Positions 10,193-19,151 are shown, numbered from the stretch's first letter. The stretch is DNA of 64,000 nt from Pseudomonas fluorescens (GCF_902497775.2 NZ_OZ024668.1:1201826-1265825), one strand, 5' to 3'. A program made the numbers and translations. Notes: a model not told the origin generated them from the letters alone.

Positions 10193-10681
10193 ATGCATTA
10201 CATCACCCCCGATCTGTGTGACGCCTACCCGGAACTGGTACAGGTGTTGGAGCCGATGTTCAGCAACTTCGGCGGCCGCGACTCCTTCGGGGGTGAGATC
10301 GTCACTATCAAGTGCTTCGAGGACAATTCGCGGGTCAAGGAGCAGGTCGAGCTCGATGGCACCGGCAAGGTCCTGGTGGTCGATGGCGGCGGGTCGCTGC
10401 GCCATGCCTTGCTCGGCGACATGCTGGCCGAGAAGGCGGCGAAGAATCACTGGCAAGGCCTGGTGATCTACGGTTGCGTGCGTGATGTCGATGTCCTGGC
10501 GCAGACCGACGTCGGCGTGCAGGCCCTGGCCAGTCACCCGTTGAAGTCCGTACGCCGCGGGGTTGGCGAGCTCAACATACCCGTGACCTTTGCCGGTGTG
10601 ACCTTCCGCCCGGGCGAGTACATCTACGCCGACAACAATGGCGTGATCGTCTCGCCAAGCCCGTTGAAAATGCCTGAATAA
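10193..10681 (+). CDS. rraA: Ribonuclease E activity regulator RraA
   Basis: 162-residue RraA/MenG-like protein. In E. coli RraA binds RNase E and inhibits its activity, altering mRNA decay. Signature stretches are [11 protein letters not shown] at the start, [18 protein letters not shown] near residue 60, and [12 protein letters not shown] near 95. CAGGAG at 10180-10185 precedes the ATG at a suitable distance. Older annotations of this family as a menaquinone methyltransferase are wrong; the fold is related to aldolases that use oxaloacetate or HMG, so an aldolase paralogue cannot be fully excluded. Confidence 0.93.
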   Translation: MHYITPDLCDAYPELVQVLEPMFSNFGGRDSFGGEIVTIKCFEDNSRVKEQVELDGTGKVLVVDGGGSLRHALLGDMLAEKAAKNHWQGLVIYGCVRDVDVLAQTDVGVQALASHPLKSVRRGVGELNIPVTFAGVTFRPGEYIYADNNGVIVSPSPLKMPE

Positions 10682-10709
10682 AGCTCTGAAACCGGTCAGT
10701 GGGGTAGGG

Positions 10710-11705
10710 ATGTTCGAGGAAGAAAACGCACAATGGGGGCTGGTGCATGCCCTGGTGCTGGATGGAAAAGGCGGTGCCCGTGCAATCGCCCGAACTGAAC
10801 TGGACGCCCTCGAGCTGCAGCCCCAGGAAAGCCTGTGGCTGCACTGGGACCGCAGCCACCCGCAGACCCGCACCTGGTTGCGCCACGACAGCGGCCTGAA
10901 CGAGTTTGCCTGCGACCTGTTGCTGGAGGAAAACACCCGTCCACGCCTGCTGCCACTGCCGGATGCGCAAATGCTGCTGTTTTTGCGCGGCGTCAACCTC
11001 AACCCCGGTGCCGAACCTGAAGACATGGTCTCGGTGCGAATTTTTGCCGAGGCTCAGCGGGTGATCTCGCTGCGCCTGCGACCGTTGCGCGCCAGTGACG
11101 AACTGCTGCAGCAACTGGCCGAAGGCCGCGGACCGAAAACCGCCTCCGAGTTGTTGCTGAGCATGGCGCAATTGCTGACCGAAAAGGTCCAGGCGCTGAT
11201 CAGCGATCTGTCGGAAGTGGTCGATGTCGAAGAAGAGAAGCTTGAAGCCGACAAACGCTATGCCCCGGACCAGGGCAGCCTGCAGCAGATCCGCCGACGT
11301 GCGGCCGGATTGCGGCGGTTTCTCAACCCGCAGCGGGAAATCTACGCGCAACTGGCGCGCAACAAGTGGAGCTGGTTCGCCGCCGACGACGCCGACTACT
11401 GGAACGAGCTCAACAACAGCCTGACCCGTTACCTGGAAGAGCTGGAACTGACCCGCGAACGTGCCGCCCTGGTACTCGAAAGCGAAGACCGGCGCCGCAG
11501 CGAGCGCATGAACCGGACCATGTACCGCTTCGGCATCATCACCTGCATCTTCCTGCCCATGAGCTTCGTGACCGGGCTGTTGGGTATCAACGTCGGTGGC
11601 ATTCCCGGCTCCGACAGCCCCTACGGCTTTCTCTTCGCCAGCCTGCTGGTGCTAACGCTGGCGTTGGGGCAATGGTGGCTGTTTCGCCGCCTGCGCTGGG
11701 TGTGA
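10710..11705 (+). CDS. cmaX: CorA/ZntB-family inner-membrane metal transporter CmaX
   Basis: 331 residues, 2-TM-GxN family. A long cytoplasmic N-terminal domain with a helical neck is followed by two C-terminal membrane helices, the first ending in the GLLGINVGGIPG signature (GIN in place of GMN), near residues 288-300, and the second near 305-325. Members move Mg2+, Zn2+ or other divalent cations; the GxNVGGIPG form is closer to ZntB than to CorA. First gene of the cmaX-cfrX-cmpX cluster upstream of sigX and oprF, a fixed arrangement in Pseudomonas. The metal specificity is not shown by the sequence. Confidence 0.9.
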   Translation: MFEEENAQWGLVHALVLDGKGGARAIARTELDALELQPQESLWLHWDRSHPQTRTWLRHDSGLNEFACDLLLEENTRPRLLPLPDAQMLLFLRGVNLNPGAEPEDMVSVRIFAEAQRVISLRLRPLRASDELLQQLAEGRGPKTASELLLSMAQLLTEKVQALISDLSEVVDVEEEKLEADKRYAPDQGSLQQIRRRAAGLRRFLNPQREIYAQLARNKWSWFAADDADYWNELNNSLTRYLEELELTRERAALVLESEDRRRSERMNRTMYRFGIITCIFLPMSFVTGLLGINVGGIPGSDSPYGFLFASLLVLTLALGQWWLFRRLRWV

Positions 11706-11804
11706 AGATGAAATTTGTGAACATGCAGTCACAAACTGCCTGGTTGGTTCATGTGACCCGTGCTGTGGCGACCTCGTCTTTGACAGATATTGCGCGAGGT
11801 GCCT

Positions 11805-12053
11805 ATGCACGATCCGTTTGAAGAATCCCTGCGAGACCTGCTCAAGGCGTCGCCGTCCGGCCAGGACCGCGACGACGATGCCTGCCTGGGCCGGGTCTTG
11901 AAAACCGCCAACCGCCAGGTTGGCGCGGGCGATCTGTTCAGCCTGCTGGGCCGCTGGAGCCAGGCGCTGATGATCGCCGTGAATAATGGCTCGGCGCATG
12001 TTGCGCCGGTGCGCCGTAACGCTACCGCTCGTAAAGCTGATAAGGCCGATTGA
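11805..12053 (+). CDS. cfrX: Small conserved protein CfrX
   Basis: 82 residues starting MHDPFEESLRDLLK. No membrane segment or known domain; the C-terminus is basic and Ala-rich. I place the start at 11805 because GCGAGGT lies just upstream, not at the in-frame ATG 15 bases earlier. It lies between cmaX and cmpX, and its stop is two bases from the cmpX start, so the two are co-translated. The assignment rests on this conserved position; the function is unknown. Confidence 0.8.
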   Translation: MHDPFEESLRDLLKASPSGQDRDDDACLGRVLKTANRQVGAGDLFSLLGRWSQALMIAVNNGSAHVAPVRRNATARKADKAD

Positions 12054-12055
12054 AT

Positions 12056-12880
12056 ATGGAACTTGATCTCTGGACCCAGAGCCTGGTCACCGCCATGACA
12101 GCGTTGTGGACCAAAGTGGCGAACTTCATCCCCAACCTGTTCGGCGCGCTGGTTGTGGTGCTGCTCGGTTTCGTCGTTGCCAAGTTGCTCGATACCCTGC
12201 TGTCGAAACTGCTGGCCAAGCTCGGCCTGGATCGCCTGATGGGCGGTACCGGCCTGACCAAGATGCTCAGCCGGGTGGGTATCCAGGTGCCGATCTCGAC
12301 CCTGATCGGCAAGATCGTCTATTGGTTCGTGCTGCTGATTTTCCTCGTTTCGGCCGCTGAATCCCTTGGCCTTGAGCGCGTCTCGGCCACCCTCGACATG
12401 CTCGCCCTGTACCTGCCGAAGGTGTTTGGCGCGGCGCTGGTGCTGCTGGCGGGCGTATTGCTGGCGCAACTGGTCAACGGCCTGGTGCGTGGCGCCGCCG
12501 AAGGCATCGGCCTGGAATACGCCGCAGGCGTCGGGCGCATCGCCCAGGGCTTGGTAATCATCATCAGCATCTCGGTGGCCATCAGCCAGCTCGAGGTCAA
12601 GACCGACCTGCTCAACCATGTGATTGTCATCGGTTTGATTACCGTTGGTCTGGCCGTGGCGCTGGCCATGGGCCTGGGCAGCCGGGAAATTGCCGGGCAG
12701 ATCCTGGCTGGAATTTACGTGCGTGAACTGTATCAAGTGGGCCAACAAGTGCGGATTGGCGAGGTCGAAGGACAGATCGAGGAGATCGGCACGGTCAAGA
12801 CGACCCTGCTGACCGACGACGGCGAACTGGTGTCGTTGTCCAACCGGATTCTGCTCGAGCAGCGAGTCAATAGCCGCTAA
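12056..12880 (+). CDS. cmpX: MscS-type mechanosensitive channel CmpX
   Basis: 274-residue inner-membrane protein with several hydrophobic helices (about residues 20-45, 85-105, 120-150, 165-185, 190-220) and a short C-terminal cytoplasmic part containing the MscS beta-domain stretch ending VSLSNRILLEQRV. The N-terminal helices resemble the conserved TM repeat found in these small MscS relatives. It follows cfrX after two bases. In Pseudomonas cmpX is linked to membrane-fluidity sensing and to SigX activity. Gating and conductance cannot be judged from sequence. Confidence 0.9.
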   Translation: MELDLWTQSLVTAMTALWTKVANFIPNLFGALVVVLLGFVVAKLLDTLLSKLLAKLGLDRLMGGTGLTKMLSRVGIQVPISTLIGKIVYWFVLLIFLVSAAESLGLERVSATLDMLALYLPKVFGAALVLLAGVLLAQLVNGLVRGAAEGIGLEYAAGVGRIAQGLVIIISISVAISQLEVKTDLLNHVIVIGLITVGLAVALAMGLGSREIAGQILAGIYVRELYQVGQQVRIGEVEGQIEEIGTVKTTLLTDDGELVSLSNRILLEQRVNSR

Positions 12881-12970
12881 CCGGGCAAATCCTGCTAATG
12901 TATGCCGCCGCAAAAATGCCCCAGGCAGGGGTATGCGGCGACATTGACCTGACTGTCGGCCAGATCCGTT

Positions 12971-13561
12971 TTGAATAAAGTTCACTCGCTGCCCATGCGT
13001 TACGACCCCCGCGAGCTCACTGATGAGGAGTTGGTGGCGCGTTCGCATGAGGAGCTGTTTCATGTTACTCGCGCGTATGAGGAGCTCATGCGCCGCTACC
13101 AACGGACCCTTTTTAACGTCTGTGCACGTTATTTAGGGAACGATCGGGATGCTGACGATGTCTGTCAGGAGGTGATGCTCAAGGTGCTCTATGGGCTGAA
13201 GAACTTCGAGGGCAAATCGAAGTTCAAGACATGGCTCTACAGCATCACCTACAACGAATGCATCACCCAGTACCGCAAGGAGCGGCGCAAACGTCGACTG
13301 ATGGATGCCTTGAGTCTTGATCCACTCGAGGAGGCCTCGGAAGAGAAGGCGCCAAAACCAGAAGAGAAAGGCGGGCTGGACAAATGGCTAGTGCATGTCA
13401 ATCCGATTGACCGCGAGATTCTGGTGCTTCGATTTGTCGCAGAACTGGAATTTCAGGAAATCGCCGATATCATGCACATGGGCTTGAGCGCAACGAAAAT
13501 GCGGTACAAGCGTGCGCTTGACAAGCTACGTGAGAAATTTGCGGGCCTTGCTGAAACTTAG
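12971..13561 (+). CDS. sigX: ECF sigma factor SigX
   Basis: 196-residue extracytoplasmic-function sigma factor. Region 2 has CARYLGNDRDADDVCQEV and FKTWLYSITYNECI; region 4 has IDREILVLRFVAELEFQEIA. The acidic linker EEASEEKAPKPEEK separates them. It drives oprF and cell-envelope/fatty-acid genes in Pseudomonas. No anti-sigma gene is adjacent, consistent with the known SigX locus where the cmpX channel lies upstream. The likely start is TTG at 12971 (MNKVHSLP), matching the family N-terminus; an in-frame ATG at 12995 is the alternative. Confidence 0.95.
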   Translation: MNKVHSLPMRYDPRELTDEELVARSHEELFHVTRAYEELMRRYQRTLFNVCARYLGNDRDADDVCQEVMLKVLYGLKNFEGKSKFKTWLYSITYNECITQYRKERRKRRLMDALSLDPLEEASEEKAPKPEEKGGLDKWLVHVNPIDREILVLRFVAELEFQEIADIMHMGLSATKMRYKRALDKLREKFAGLAET

Positions 13562-13587
13562 TGGCGCGCAAATATCTCTAACGTACC

Positions 13588-13609
13588 GGCAAGTTCTGCT
13601 AGACTTGCC
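13588..13609 (+). terminator. Hairpin between sigX and oprF
   Basis: GGCAAGT (13588-13594) pairs with ACTTGCC (13603-13609) over an 8-base loop, 26 bases after the sigX stop. There is no T-run, so it may attenuate rather than end sigX read-through into oprF. Confidence 0.45.
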
Positions 13610-13671
13610 GTCGAGTTGTCCCCCGGATGTTGGTGGGACTGCTTAACTATCACCAGATGGGGATTTAACGG

Positions 13672-14709
13672 ATGAAATTGAAAAACACCTTGGGCTTGGC
13701 CATTGGTTCTCTTGTAGCCGCAACTTCCTTCGGCGCTCTGGCACAAGGCCAAGGCGCAGTCGAAATTGAAGGCAACGTCACCAAGCAGTACTACGACAGC
13801 GAGCGTAACTTCAAGAACGACGGCACCAATCCTGGTGTTCGCCTCGGTTACTTCCTGACCGACGACCTGTCCCTGGACCTGGGCTACAACGAAACTCACA
13901 ACGTTCGTGGCGACGTCTTCAACAAAGACATCAAAGGTTCCAAGGCCAAGCTGGACGCTACCTACCACTTCGGTACCGTCGGCGACGCTCTGCGTCCGTA
14001 CGTTTCGGCTGGTTTCGCTCACGAGAGCCTGGGCCAGGCTGAGCGCAATGGTCGTGACCACTCCACCTTCGCCAACGTTGGCGCTGGCGCCAAGTGGTAC
14101 ATCACCGACATGTTCTTCGCCCGTGCTGGCGTTGAAGCCATGTACAACATCGACAACGGCAACACCGAGTGGGGTCCGACCGTTGGTCTGGGTCTGAACT
14201 TCGGTGGTAGCGGCGGCAAGGTTGAAGCAGCTCCTGCTCCAGTTGCTGAAGTCTGCTCCGACAGCGACAACGATGGCGTCTGCGACAACGTCGACAAGTG
14301 CCCTGACACCCCAGCCAACGTTACCGTTGACGCTGATGGCTGCCCAGCTGTTGCTGAAGTCGTCCGTGTTGAGCTGGACGTCAAGTTCGACTTCGACAAG
14401 TCGGTCGTCAAGCCTAACAGCTACGGCGACATCAAGAACCTGGCTGACTTCATGAAGCAGTACCCACAGACCACCACCACTGTTGAAGGTCACACTGACT
14501 CCGTCGGTCCTGACGCTTACAACCAGAAACTGTCCGAGCGTCGTGCAAACGCCGTTAAACAGGTTCTGACCAACCAGTACGGTGTTGAGTCGAACCGCGT
14601 TGAATCGGTTGGCTACGGTGAAACCCGTCCGGTTGCTGATAACGCCACCGACGCTGGTCGCGCTGTTAACCGTCGCGTAGAAGCACAAGTAGAAGCCCAA
14701 GCCAAGTAA
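13672..14709 (+). CDS. oprF: Major outer-membrane porin OprF
   Basis: 345 residues. A signal peptide of about 24 residues ends at ALA-QGQG. The N-terminal 8-stranded beta-barrel is followed by a Pro/Ala linker, then the Cys-containing segment VCSDSDNDGVCDNVDKCPD with TSP3-like Ca-binding repeats (near residues 195-225), then the C-terminal OmpA peptidoglycan-binding domain with GHTDSVGPDAYNQKLSERRA (near 275-295). It anchors the outer membrane to peptidoglycan and acts as a slow non-specific porin. GGGGATTTAACGG precedes the ATG. Codon use is strongly biased, as expected of a highly expressed gene. Expression in Pseudomonas is SigX-dependent from the region after sigX. Confidence 0.98.
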   Translation: MKLKNTLGLAIGSLVAATSFGALAQGQGAVEIEGNVTKQYYDSERNFKNDGTNPGVRLGYFLTDDLSLDLGYNETHNVRGDVFNKDIKGSKAKLDATYHFGTVGDALRPYVSAGFAHESLGQAERNGRDHSTFANVGAGAKWYITDMFFARAGVEAMYNIDNGNTEWGPTVGLGLNFGGSGGKVEAAPAPVAEVCSDSDNDGVCDNVDKCPDTPANVTVDADGCPAVAEVVRVELDVKFDFDKSVVKPNSYGDIKNLADFMKQYPQTTTTVEGHTDSVGPDAYNQKLSERRANAVKQVLTNQYGVESNRVESVGYGETRPVADNATDAGRAVNRRVEAQVEAQAK

Positions 14710-14727
14710 TTGGTCCAAGCCCTACTG

Positions 14728-14753
14728 AAAAGCCCGGCCTAGGCCGGGCTTTT
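14728..14753. terminator. Bidirectional terminator between oprF and cobA
   Basis: AAAAGCCCGGCC-TAGGCCGGGCTTTT is a near-perfect palindrome between the convergent oprF and cobA genes, with T-runs on both strands, so it can end transcription from either side. Confidence 0.93.
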
Positions 14754-14766
14754 CTTTGCCTGCGAT

Positions 14767-15504
14767 TCAGGCCGTCAGTTGCGTCAGCGCTGCGCTGTTC
14801 GCTGCAGCCACCTCACCGATCACCAGGATCGCCGGGCTGCACAGCTTGAAGTGCGCGGCATCCAGGCACATCCGCGCCAGGCTGCTGCGTTTCTCGCGCT
14901 GCTGGGGCAGCGAGGCGTTCTCGATCATGGCCACCGGCGTCTGCGCCGCCAGGCCACCTGCCAGCAAGCCCTGCTGCACCTCCTCAAGTTTGCTTACGCC
15001 CATGTACACCACCAGGGTGGTACCGCCCTGGGCCAGCGCCTGCCAGTTCAACGGGCTGTCATCCTGGGTGTGGGCGGTGACCAGGGTCACGCCACGGCTG
15101 ACGCCACGCAACGTCAGTGAGATGCCGCATTGGGTCGCACCGGCCAGGCCGGCGGTAATGCCGTTGACCAGCTCGGTTTCGATGCCATGGGCCTGCAGCC
15201 AGGCGGCTTCTTCGCCGCCACGGCCAAAGATGCACGGGTCCCCGCCCTTGAGCCGGGCCACGCAGCGGCCCTGACGGGCATAGCGCCGCATCAGGCGCTG
15301 AATGAAGGCTTGCGGCGTGGACCGGCATCCACCGCGCTTGCCCACGGCAACCACCCGCGCCTGCGGGCAGTGTTCAAGGATCTGCGGGTTGACCAGGTCA
15401 TCGATCAACACCACCTCGGCTTGACCCAGGGCACGGACCGCCTTGAGGGTCAGCAGCTCCGGATCGCCGGGGCCAGCACCAATCAGCCAGACTTTCGCAT
15501 GCAT
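14767..15504 (-). CDS. cobA: Uroporphyrinogen-III C-methyltransferase (siroheme synthesis)
   Basis: Transfers two methyl groups from S-adenosylmethionine to uroporphyrinogen III, giving precorrin-2 for siroheme. The 245-residue tetrapyrrole methylase has VWLIGAGPGDPELLT at the N-terminus and RLKGGDPCIFGRGGEEA near residue 85, both SAM-binding signatures. It is the last gene of the nitrate unit, 28 bases after stk, which fits a supply of siroheme for assimilatory nitrite reductase. It is the single-domain form, without the CysG dehydrogenase/ferrochelatase part. Confidence 0.95.
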   Translation of the reverse strand: MHAKVWLIGAGPGDPELLTLKAVRALGQAEVVLIDDLVNPQILEHCPQARVVAVGKRGGCRSTPQAFIQRLMRRYARQGRCVARLKGGDPCIFGRGGEEAAWLQAHGIETELVNGITAGLAGATQCGISLTLRGVSRGVTLVTAHTQDDSPLNWQALAQGGTTLVVYMGVSKLEEVQQGLLAGGLAAQTPVAMIENASLPQQREKRSSLARMCLDAAHFKLCSPAILVIGEVAAANSAALTQLTA

Positions 15505-15532
15505 CGGGTATTCCTCATCGGCAAAGGGGCCG

Positions 15533-17203
15533 TCAGCCTTTTAGCAGGCCGATCAGCAGGATCAGGTTAAGCAGCAGGGACAGCAGCGCCAGGCCGCGCC
15601 AGACCTTCAGCGGCTCGCGTTCAAGCAGTGGTCGCGGGCGCACGCTCAACGGCTGGCGTTCGCCCTGCTCGAGCAGCAACAGCCATTGCTCGGCGGTTTC
15701 AAAGCGTTGCTGTGGGTCGGCGAGCAGCGCTTGGGCGAGGTTGTGTTCGAGCCATTCGGGCAAGTCCGGGCGATAGCGGGCGGCGCTGACCGCCTGGGTA
15801 AAGCGTGGGTGCTGGAAGGCTTCGATTTCGCCATAGGGGTAATGCCCGGTGAGCAGGTAGAACAGCGATACCGCGACGCTATACAGGTCCTGTTGCGGGC
15901 TGGGGGGCTGACCTTCGAAGGCTTCCGGGGCAATGAACGAGGGGGTGCCCGGCAGCTCGTGGGCGCGGTCTTCGGAAAGCCCCGGGCAGAAGGCCAGGCC
16001 GAAATCCAGCAGGCGCAGTTGGCCGTCTTCGCCCAGGTGCAGGTTATCGGGCTTGATGTCGCGATGCAGAATGTTGCGCCGGTGCAGCGAGCCCACCGCC
16101 TGCAGCAGTTGCTGGGCCAGTGACTGCCACTGCGCCAGCGGCAAGGGGCCGGTGCGGGCGAACAGTTGCGCCAGGGTCTGGCCGGGGTATTCGCGCATCA
16201 GGTAGTACAGGTGCTGGCGCTGGGTGGCCGGGTGCACTTCGGGGAAGTAGCGCCCGGCTACCCGGCGCAGGAACCATTCTTCGAGCAGCAGGCCTTGTTG
16301 CGCGCCAGGTTCGTCCTTGCGCTCTGCCGGCAGGGTTTTCAGCAGCCAGGCCTGTTGCTGGTTGTCATGCACGCGGTACAGCAGCGATTGGCGGCTATGC
16401 CCCAGCTGTTGCTCGACTGTCCAGCCGTCAATCGTCTGCCCGCTGCGCAGGGCGGCTGGCAACGGCCATTGCTGCAGTTGGGCGAGGGAGTCGCCCAGGT
16501 TACTCGCACCCAGTTGCTCGATGCGCACCAGCAGCGCGCTGGCGTTGTCCTGGCTGCCGCTGTGGTGGGCCGAGCTGACCAGGGTCTGGGCGGCGTCCTG
16601 CAGGTCGATCTGTTCGCGCAGCACCGCGCGGATCTGCGCTTCGCTGAGGCTGGTCCAGACGCCATCGCTGAGCAGCACAAAGCACTCACCGGCCTGCAGC
16701 TCGCCCTCCAGGTAGTCGACCTGCAGGTGCTGGTCCAGGCCCAGGGCACGCTTGAGCACGTGCTGCATGCCTGGTTGGTCCCAGACGTGATCTTCGCTGA
16801 TGCGTTGCAGTTGCCCGGCAGCCCAACGGTAGATCCGGCAGTCGCCGACATGCGCCAGGGTAAAGCGCCGGCCGCGCAGCACCAGGGCGCTGAGGGTGGT
16901 CAGCAGCGGTTGGCCGCCGCCGTTGGCGCGCAACCAGCGGTTCTGCGCCAGCAGCAGGCGGTCCAGGGCCTGGGCCACGCCCCAGGTGGCCGGCGTGGCG
17001 TAGTAGTCCAAAGCCAGCGCCTGCAGGCTGGCCCGCGCCGCCAGCCCGCCATCGGCGCACTGGCTGACGCCGTCGGCGAGGGCGAACAGGTAGCCTTTGC
17101 TGGCGGCCAGTTCCGAGTTGGGCGTGACCAGGCGCAGGGCGTCCTGGTTTTCCTCCCGGGGGCCGCTGGCGCTGGCCTGGGCGAAGCTCAGTTGCAGGCT
17201 CAT
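15533..17203 (-). CDS. Bifunctional PP2C phosphatase / serine-threonine kinase
   Basis: 556 residues with two opposed signalling domains. An N-terminal PP2C phosphatase (about 1-235) has REENQDAL, LADGVSQC and HVGDCRIYR for metal binding. A C-terminal Hanks-type kinase (about 255-520) has the catalytic loop HRDIKPDNLHL and the DFG motif LLDFGLAF. A final hydrophobic segment near 533-553 anchors it to the inner membrane. The kinase domain's glycine loop is weak. It lies 10 bases after nasA and 28 before cobA, so it is co-transcribed with nitrate uptake. The substrate is unknown; NasA is an obvious candidate by position only. Confidence 0.92.
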   Translation of the reverse strand: MSLQLSFAQASASGPREENQDALRLVTPNSELAASKGYLFALADGVSQCADGGLAARASLQALALDYYATPATWGVAQALDRLLLAQNRWLRANGGGQPLLTTLSALVLRGRRFTLAHVGDCRIYRWAAGQLQRISEDHVWDQPGMQHVLKRALGLDQHLQVDYLEGELQAGECFVLLSDGVWTSLSEAQIRAVLREQIDLQDAAQTLVSSAHHSGSQDNASALLVRIEQLGASNLGDSLAQLQQWPLPAALRSGQTIDGWTVEQQLGHSRQSLLYRVHDNQQQAWLLKTLPAERKDEPGAQQGLLLEEWFLRRVAGRYFPEVHPATQRQHLYYLMREYPGQTLAQLFARTGPLPLAQWQSLAQQLLQAVGSLHRRNILHRDIKPDNLHLGEDGQLRLLDFGLAFCPGLSEDRAHELPGTPSFIAPEAFEGQPPSPQQDLYSVAVSLFYLLTGHYPYGEIEAFQHPRFTQAVSAARYRPDLPEWLEHNLAQALLADPQQRFETAEQWLLLLEQGERQPLSVRPRPLLEREPLKVWRGLALLSLLLNLILLIGLLKG

Positions 17204-17213
17204 GGCATCACCC

Positions 17214-18425
17214 TCAGACCCGCGCCGCAGTCACCGCCGCCGAGCCCCAGGTGGTGCGCCAGCGCTGCTTGACGCCGTGCAGGCCGAACCAGGCAAGGAT
17301 GCCGAGGCTGGCGAACAGCCACAAGCCCAGTTGATAGTCGCCGCTGTGCTGCTTGATCGCCCCCAGGCCCGCTGCAAGAAGAAAACCGCCGATGCCGCCG
17401 GCCATGCCGATCAGCCCGGTCATTACGCCGATTTCCTGGCGAAAGCGTTGCGGCACCAGTTGGAACACCGCGCCATTGCCGGCACCCAGGCCGAGCATGG
17501 CGCTGACGAACAGTGCCAGGGCAGCTACCGCGCTGGGCAGGTTGAAGCCGACGGCGGCAATGCAGATGGCGGCGACGCTGTACATGGCCAGCAGGGTGCG
17601 GATGCCGCCGAAGCGATCGGCCAGGGCGCCGCCCAACGGCCGCATCAGGCTGCCGGCAAACACGCAGGCGGCGGTGTAGTAGCCAGCCGTCACCGGGCTC
17701 AGGCTGTACTGGTCGTTGAAGTAGCCGGGCAGGGCGCTGGCCAGGCCGATAAAGCCGCCGAAGGTGACGCTGTAGAAGAACATGAACCACCAGCTGTCGC
17801 GATCGCCCAGGGCCTTGAGGTAGTCGGCCACGGCTTTGGGTTTGGGCCGCTCGGGGGCGTTGCGCGCCAGCAGGCTGAACAACACCAGGGTCAGCAGCAG
17901 CGGGATCACCGCAAAACCGAACACGTTGTTCCAGCCAAAGCCTGCGGCCAGGGCCGGGGCCAGCAGGGCGGCGAACACCGTGCCGGAGTTACCCGCACCG
18001 GCGATGCCCATGGCCTTGCCCTGGTGCTGCGCCGGGTACCACTGTGAGGCCAGCGGCAGTGATACGGCAAACGAGGCGCCGGCAACACCGAGGAACACCC
18101 CGAGCAACAAGGCTTGCTCATAGCTGTGGATGCCCAGGCGCCAGGCGCAGAACAGCGCGACGATGACAATCACCTGGCCGATCAGCCCGGCGGTCTTGGG
18201 TGACAGCCGGTCTACCAGCAGGCCCATGATAAAGCGCAGGATCGCCCCGGCAAGGATCGGCGTGGCTACCATCAACCCGCGCTGCTGGGTGGTCAGTTGC
18301 AGGTCCGCGGCAATCTGCACCGCCAGCGGGCCGAGCAGGTACCAGACCATGAAGCTCAGGTCGAAATACAAAAAGGCGGCGAACAGGGTGGGGACATGCC
18401 CGGACTTCCAGAAACTCGTATTCAT
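17214..18425 (-). CDS. nasA: Nitrate/nitrite MFS transporter, NarK/NasA family
   Basis: 403-residue major facilitator with about 12 membrane helices. Nitrate-signature glycine-rich stretches are GIAGAGNSGTVFAAL near residue 130 and LGLGAGNGAVFQLVP near 315. It imports nitrate for assimilation. The gene follows a 150-base leader with a strong intrinsic terminator (18456-18507), so expression likely depends on antitermination by the upstream NasT. GAGGTGTTCG precedes the ATG. It is co-directional with, and 10 bases from, the kinase/phosphatase gene. Confidence 0.93.
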   Translation of the reverse strand: MNTSFWKSGHVPTLFAAFLYFDLSFMVWYLLGPLAVQIAADLQLTTQQRGLMVATPILAGAILRFIMGLLVDRLSPKTAGLIGQVIVIVALFCAWRLGIHSYEQALLLGVFLGVAGASFAVSLPLASQWYPAQHQGKAMGIAGAGNSGTVFAALLAPALAAGFGWNNVFGFAVIPLLLTLVLFSLLARNAPERPKPKAVADYLKALGDRDSWWFMFFYSVTFGGFIGLASALPGYFNDQYSLSPVTAGYYTAACVFAGSLMRPLGGALADRFGGIRTLLAMYSVAAICIAAVGFNLPSAVAALALFVSAMLGLGAGNGAVFQLVPQRFRQEIGVMTGLIGMAGGIGGFLLAAGLGAIKQHSGDYQLGLWLFASLGILAWFGLHGVKQRWRTTWGSAAVTAARV

Positions 18426-18455
18426 CGAACACCTCGTTGAACAGGGACGGAAACG

Positions 18456-18507
18456 AAAAAGACGTCGCCACCCGACCCGCTTGCGCGGGTGGGGGTGCGA
18501 CGTCTTT
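18456..18507 (-). terminator. Leader terminator of nasA (likely NasT antitermination target)
   Basis: On the minus strand AAAGACGTCGCACCC pairs with GGGTGGCGACGTCTTT, enclosing a smaller CCCGCGCAAGCGGG hairpin, and ends in a T-run (18456-18460). It sits in the 150-base gap between nasT and nasA, before the nasA ribosome site. In Azotobacter and Pseudomonas, ANTAR proteins of the NasT type bind a two-hairpin RNA upstream of such a terminator and prevent its folding. The two ANTAR hexaloops themselves I could not assign with certainty in 18508-18575. Confidence 0.85.
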
Positions 18508-18575
18508 GTCGTGAAGGGGGCAACCGCCGTTGGCTACCTGTCCTCTGGTGGTAGCAAGAGCCGGGCCACAATCGC

Positions 18576-19151
18576 TCAGCCGAGCAGGTCGCTCATGGCA
18601 ATGATCTGCTCGGCCACCTGGATCAGCTTCTGCTGCTTGCTCATGGCCTGGCGGCGCATCAGGGTGTAGGCCTGTTCTTCGTTGCAGTCCTTCATTTTCA
18701 TCAGCAGGCCCTTGGCCAGCTCGATGCGCTTGCGCTCCGCCAGTTGCTGGTCGCGGGCCTGTAGCTGGGCCTTGAGCGCCTGATCGCTTTCAAAGCGGGC
18801 CATGGCCACGTCGAGGATCGGCTGCAAGCGCGCGGCATGGATGCCTTCGACGATGTAGGCACTGACTCCGGCGCGGATTGCCTGGCGCATTACCCCAGGG
18901 TCGTGTTCGTCGGTGAACATGACGATCGGTCGTGGCCGGTCGCGGCTGACCAGCACCACTTGCTCCATGACATCACGGCCCGGTGACTCGGTATCGATCA
19001 GCACCACGTCCGGATGCACCGTTTCGACGCGCGCCGGCAGGTCGATGGTCAGTCCCGACTCTTCGATCACCTCGAAGCCGGCCTGGACCAGGGCGGCCTT
19101 GAGGCGGCCGACTTTTTTCGCGGTGTCGTCGATCAACAGGATTCGCAGCAT
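18576..19151 (-). CDS. nasT: ANTAR-domain response regulator NasT (antiterminator)
   Basis: 191 residues. An N-terminal receiver-like domain has DD at 8-9 and Asp53 in VVLIDTES. The C-terminal ANTAR RNA-binding domain (about 125-185) has RKRIELAKGLLMKMKDCNEEQAYTLMRR-type sequence. NasT binds leader RNA of nitrate assimilation genes and blocks termination; NasS holds it inactive when nitrate is absent. It is 15 bases after nasS and directly upstream of the nasA leader terminator, so all three parts of the switch are adjacent. Confidence 0.95.
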   Translation of the reverse strand: MLRILLIDDTAKKVGRLKAALVQAGFEVIEESGLTIDLPARVETVHPDVVLIDTESPGRDVMEQVVLVSRDRPRPIVMFTDEHDPGVMRQAIRAGVSAYIVEGIHAARLQPILDVAMARFESDQALKAQLQARDQQLAERKRIELAKGLLMKMKDCNEEQAYTLMRRQAMSKQQKLIQVAEQIIAMSDLLG

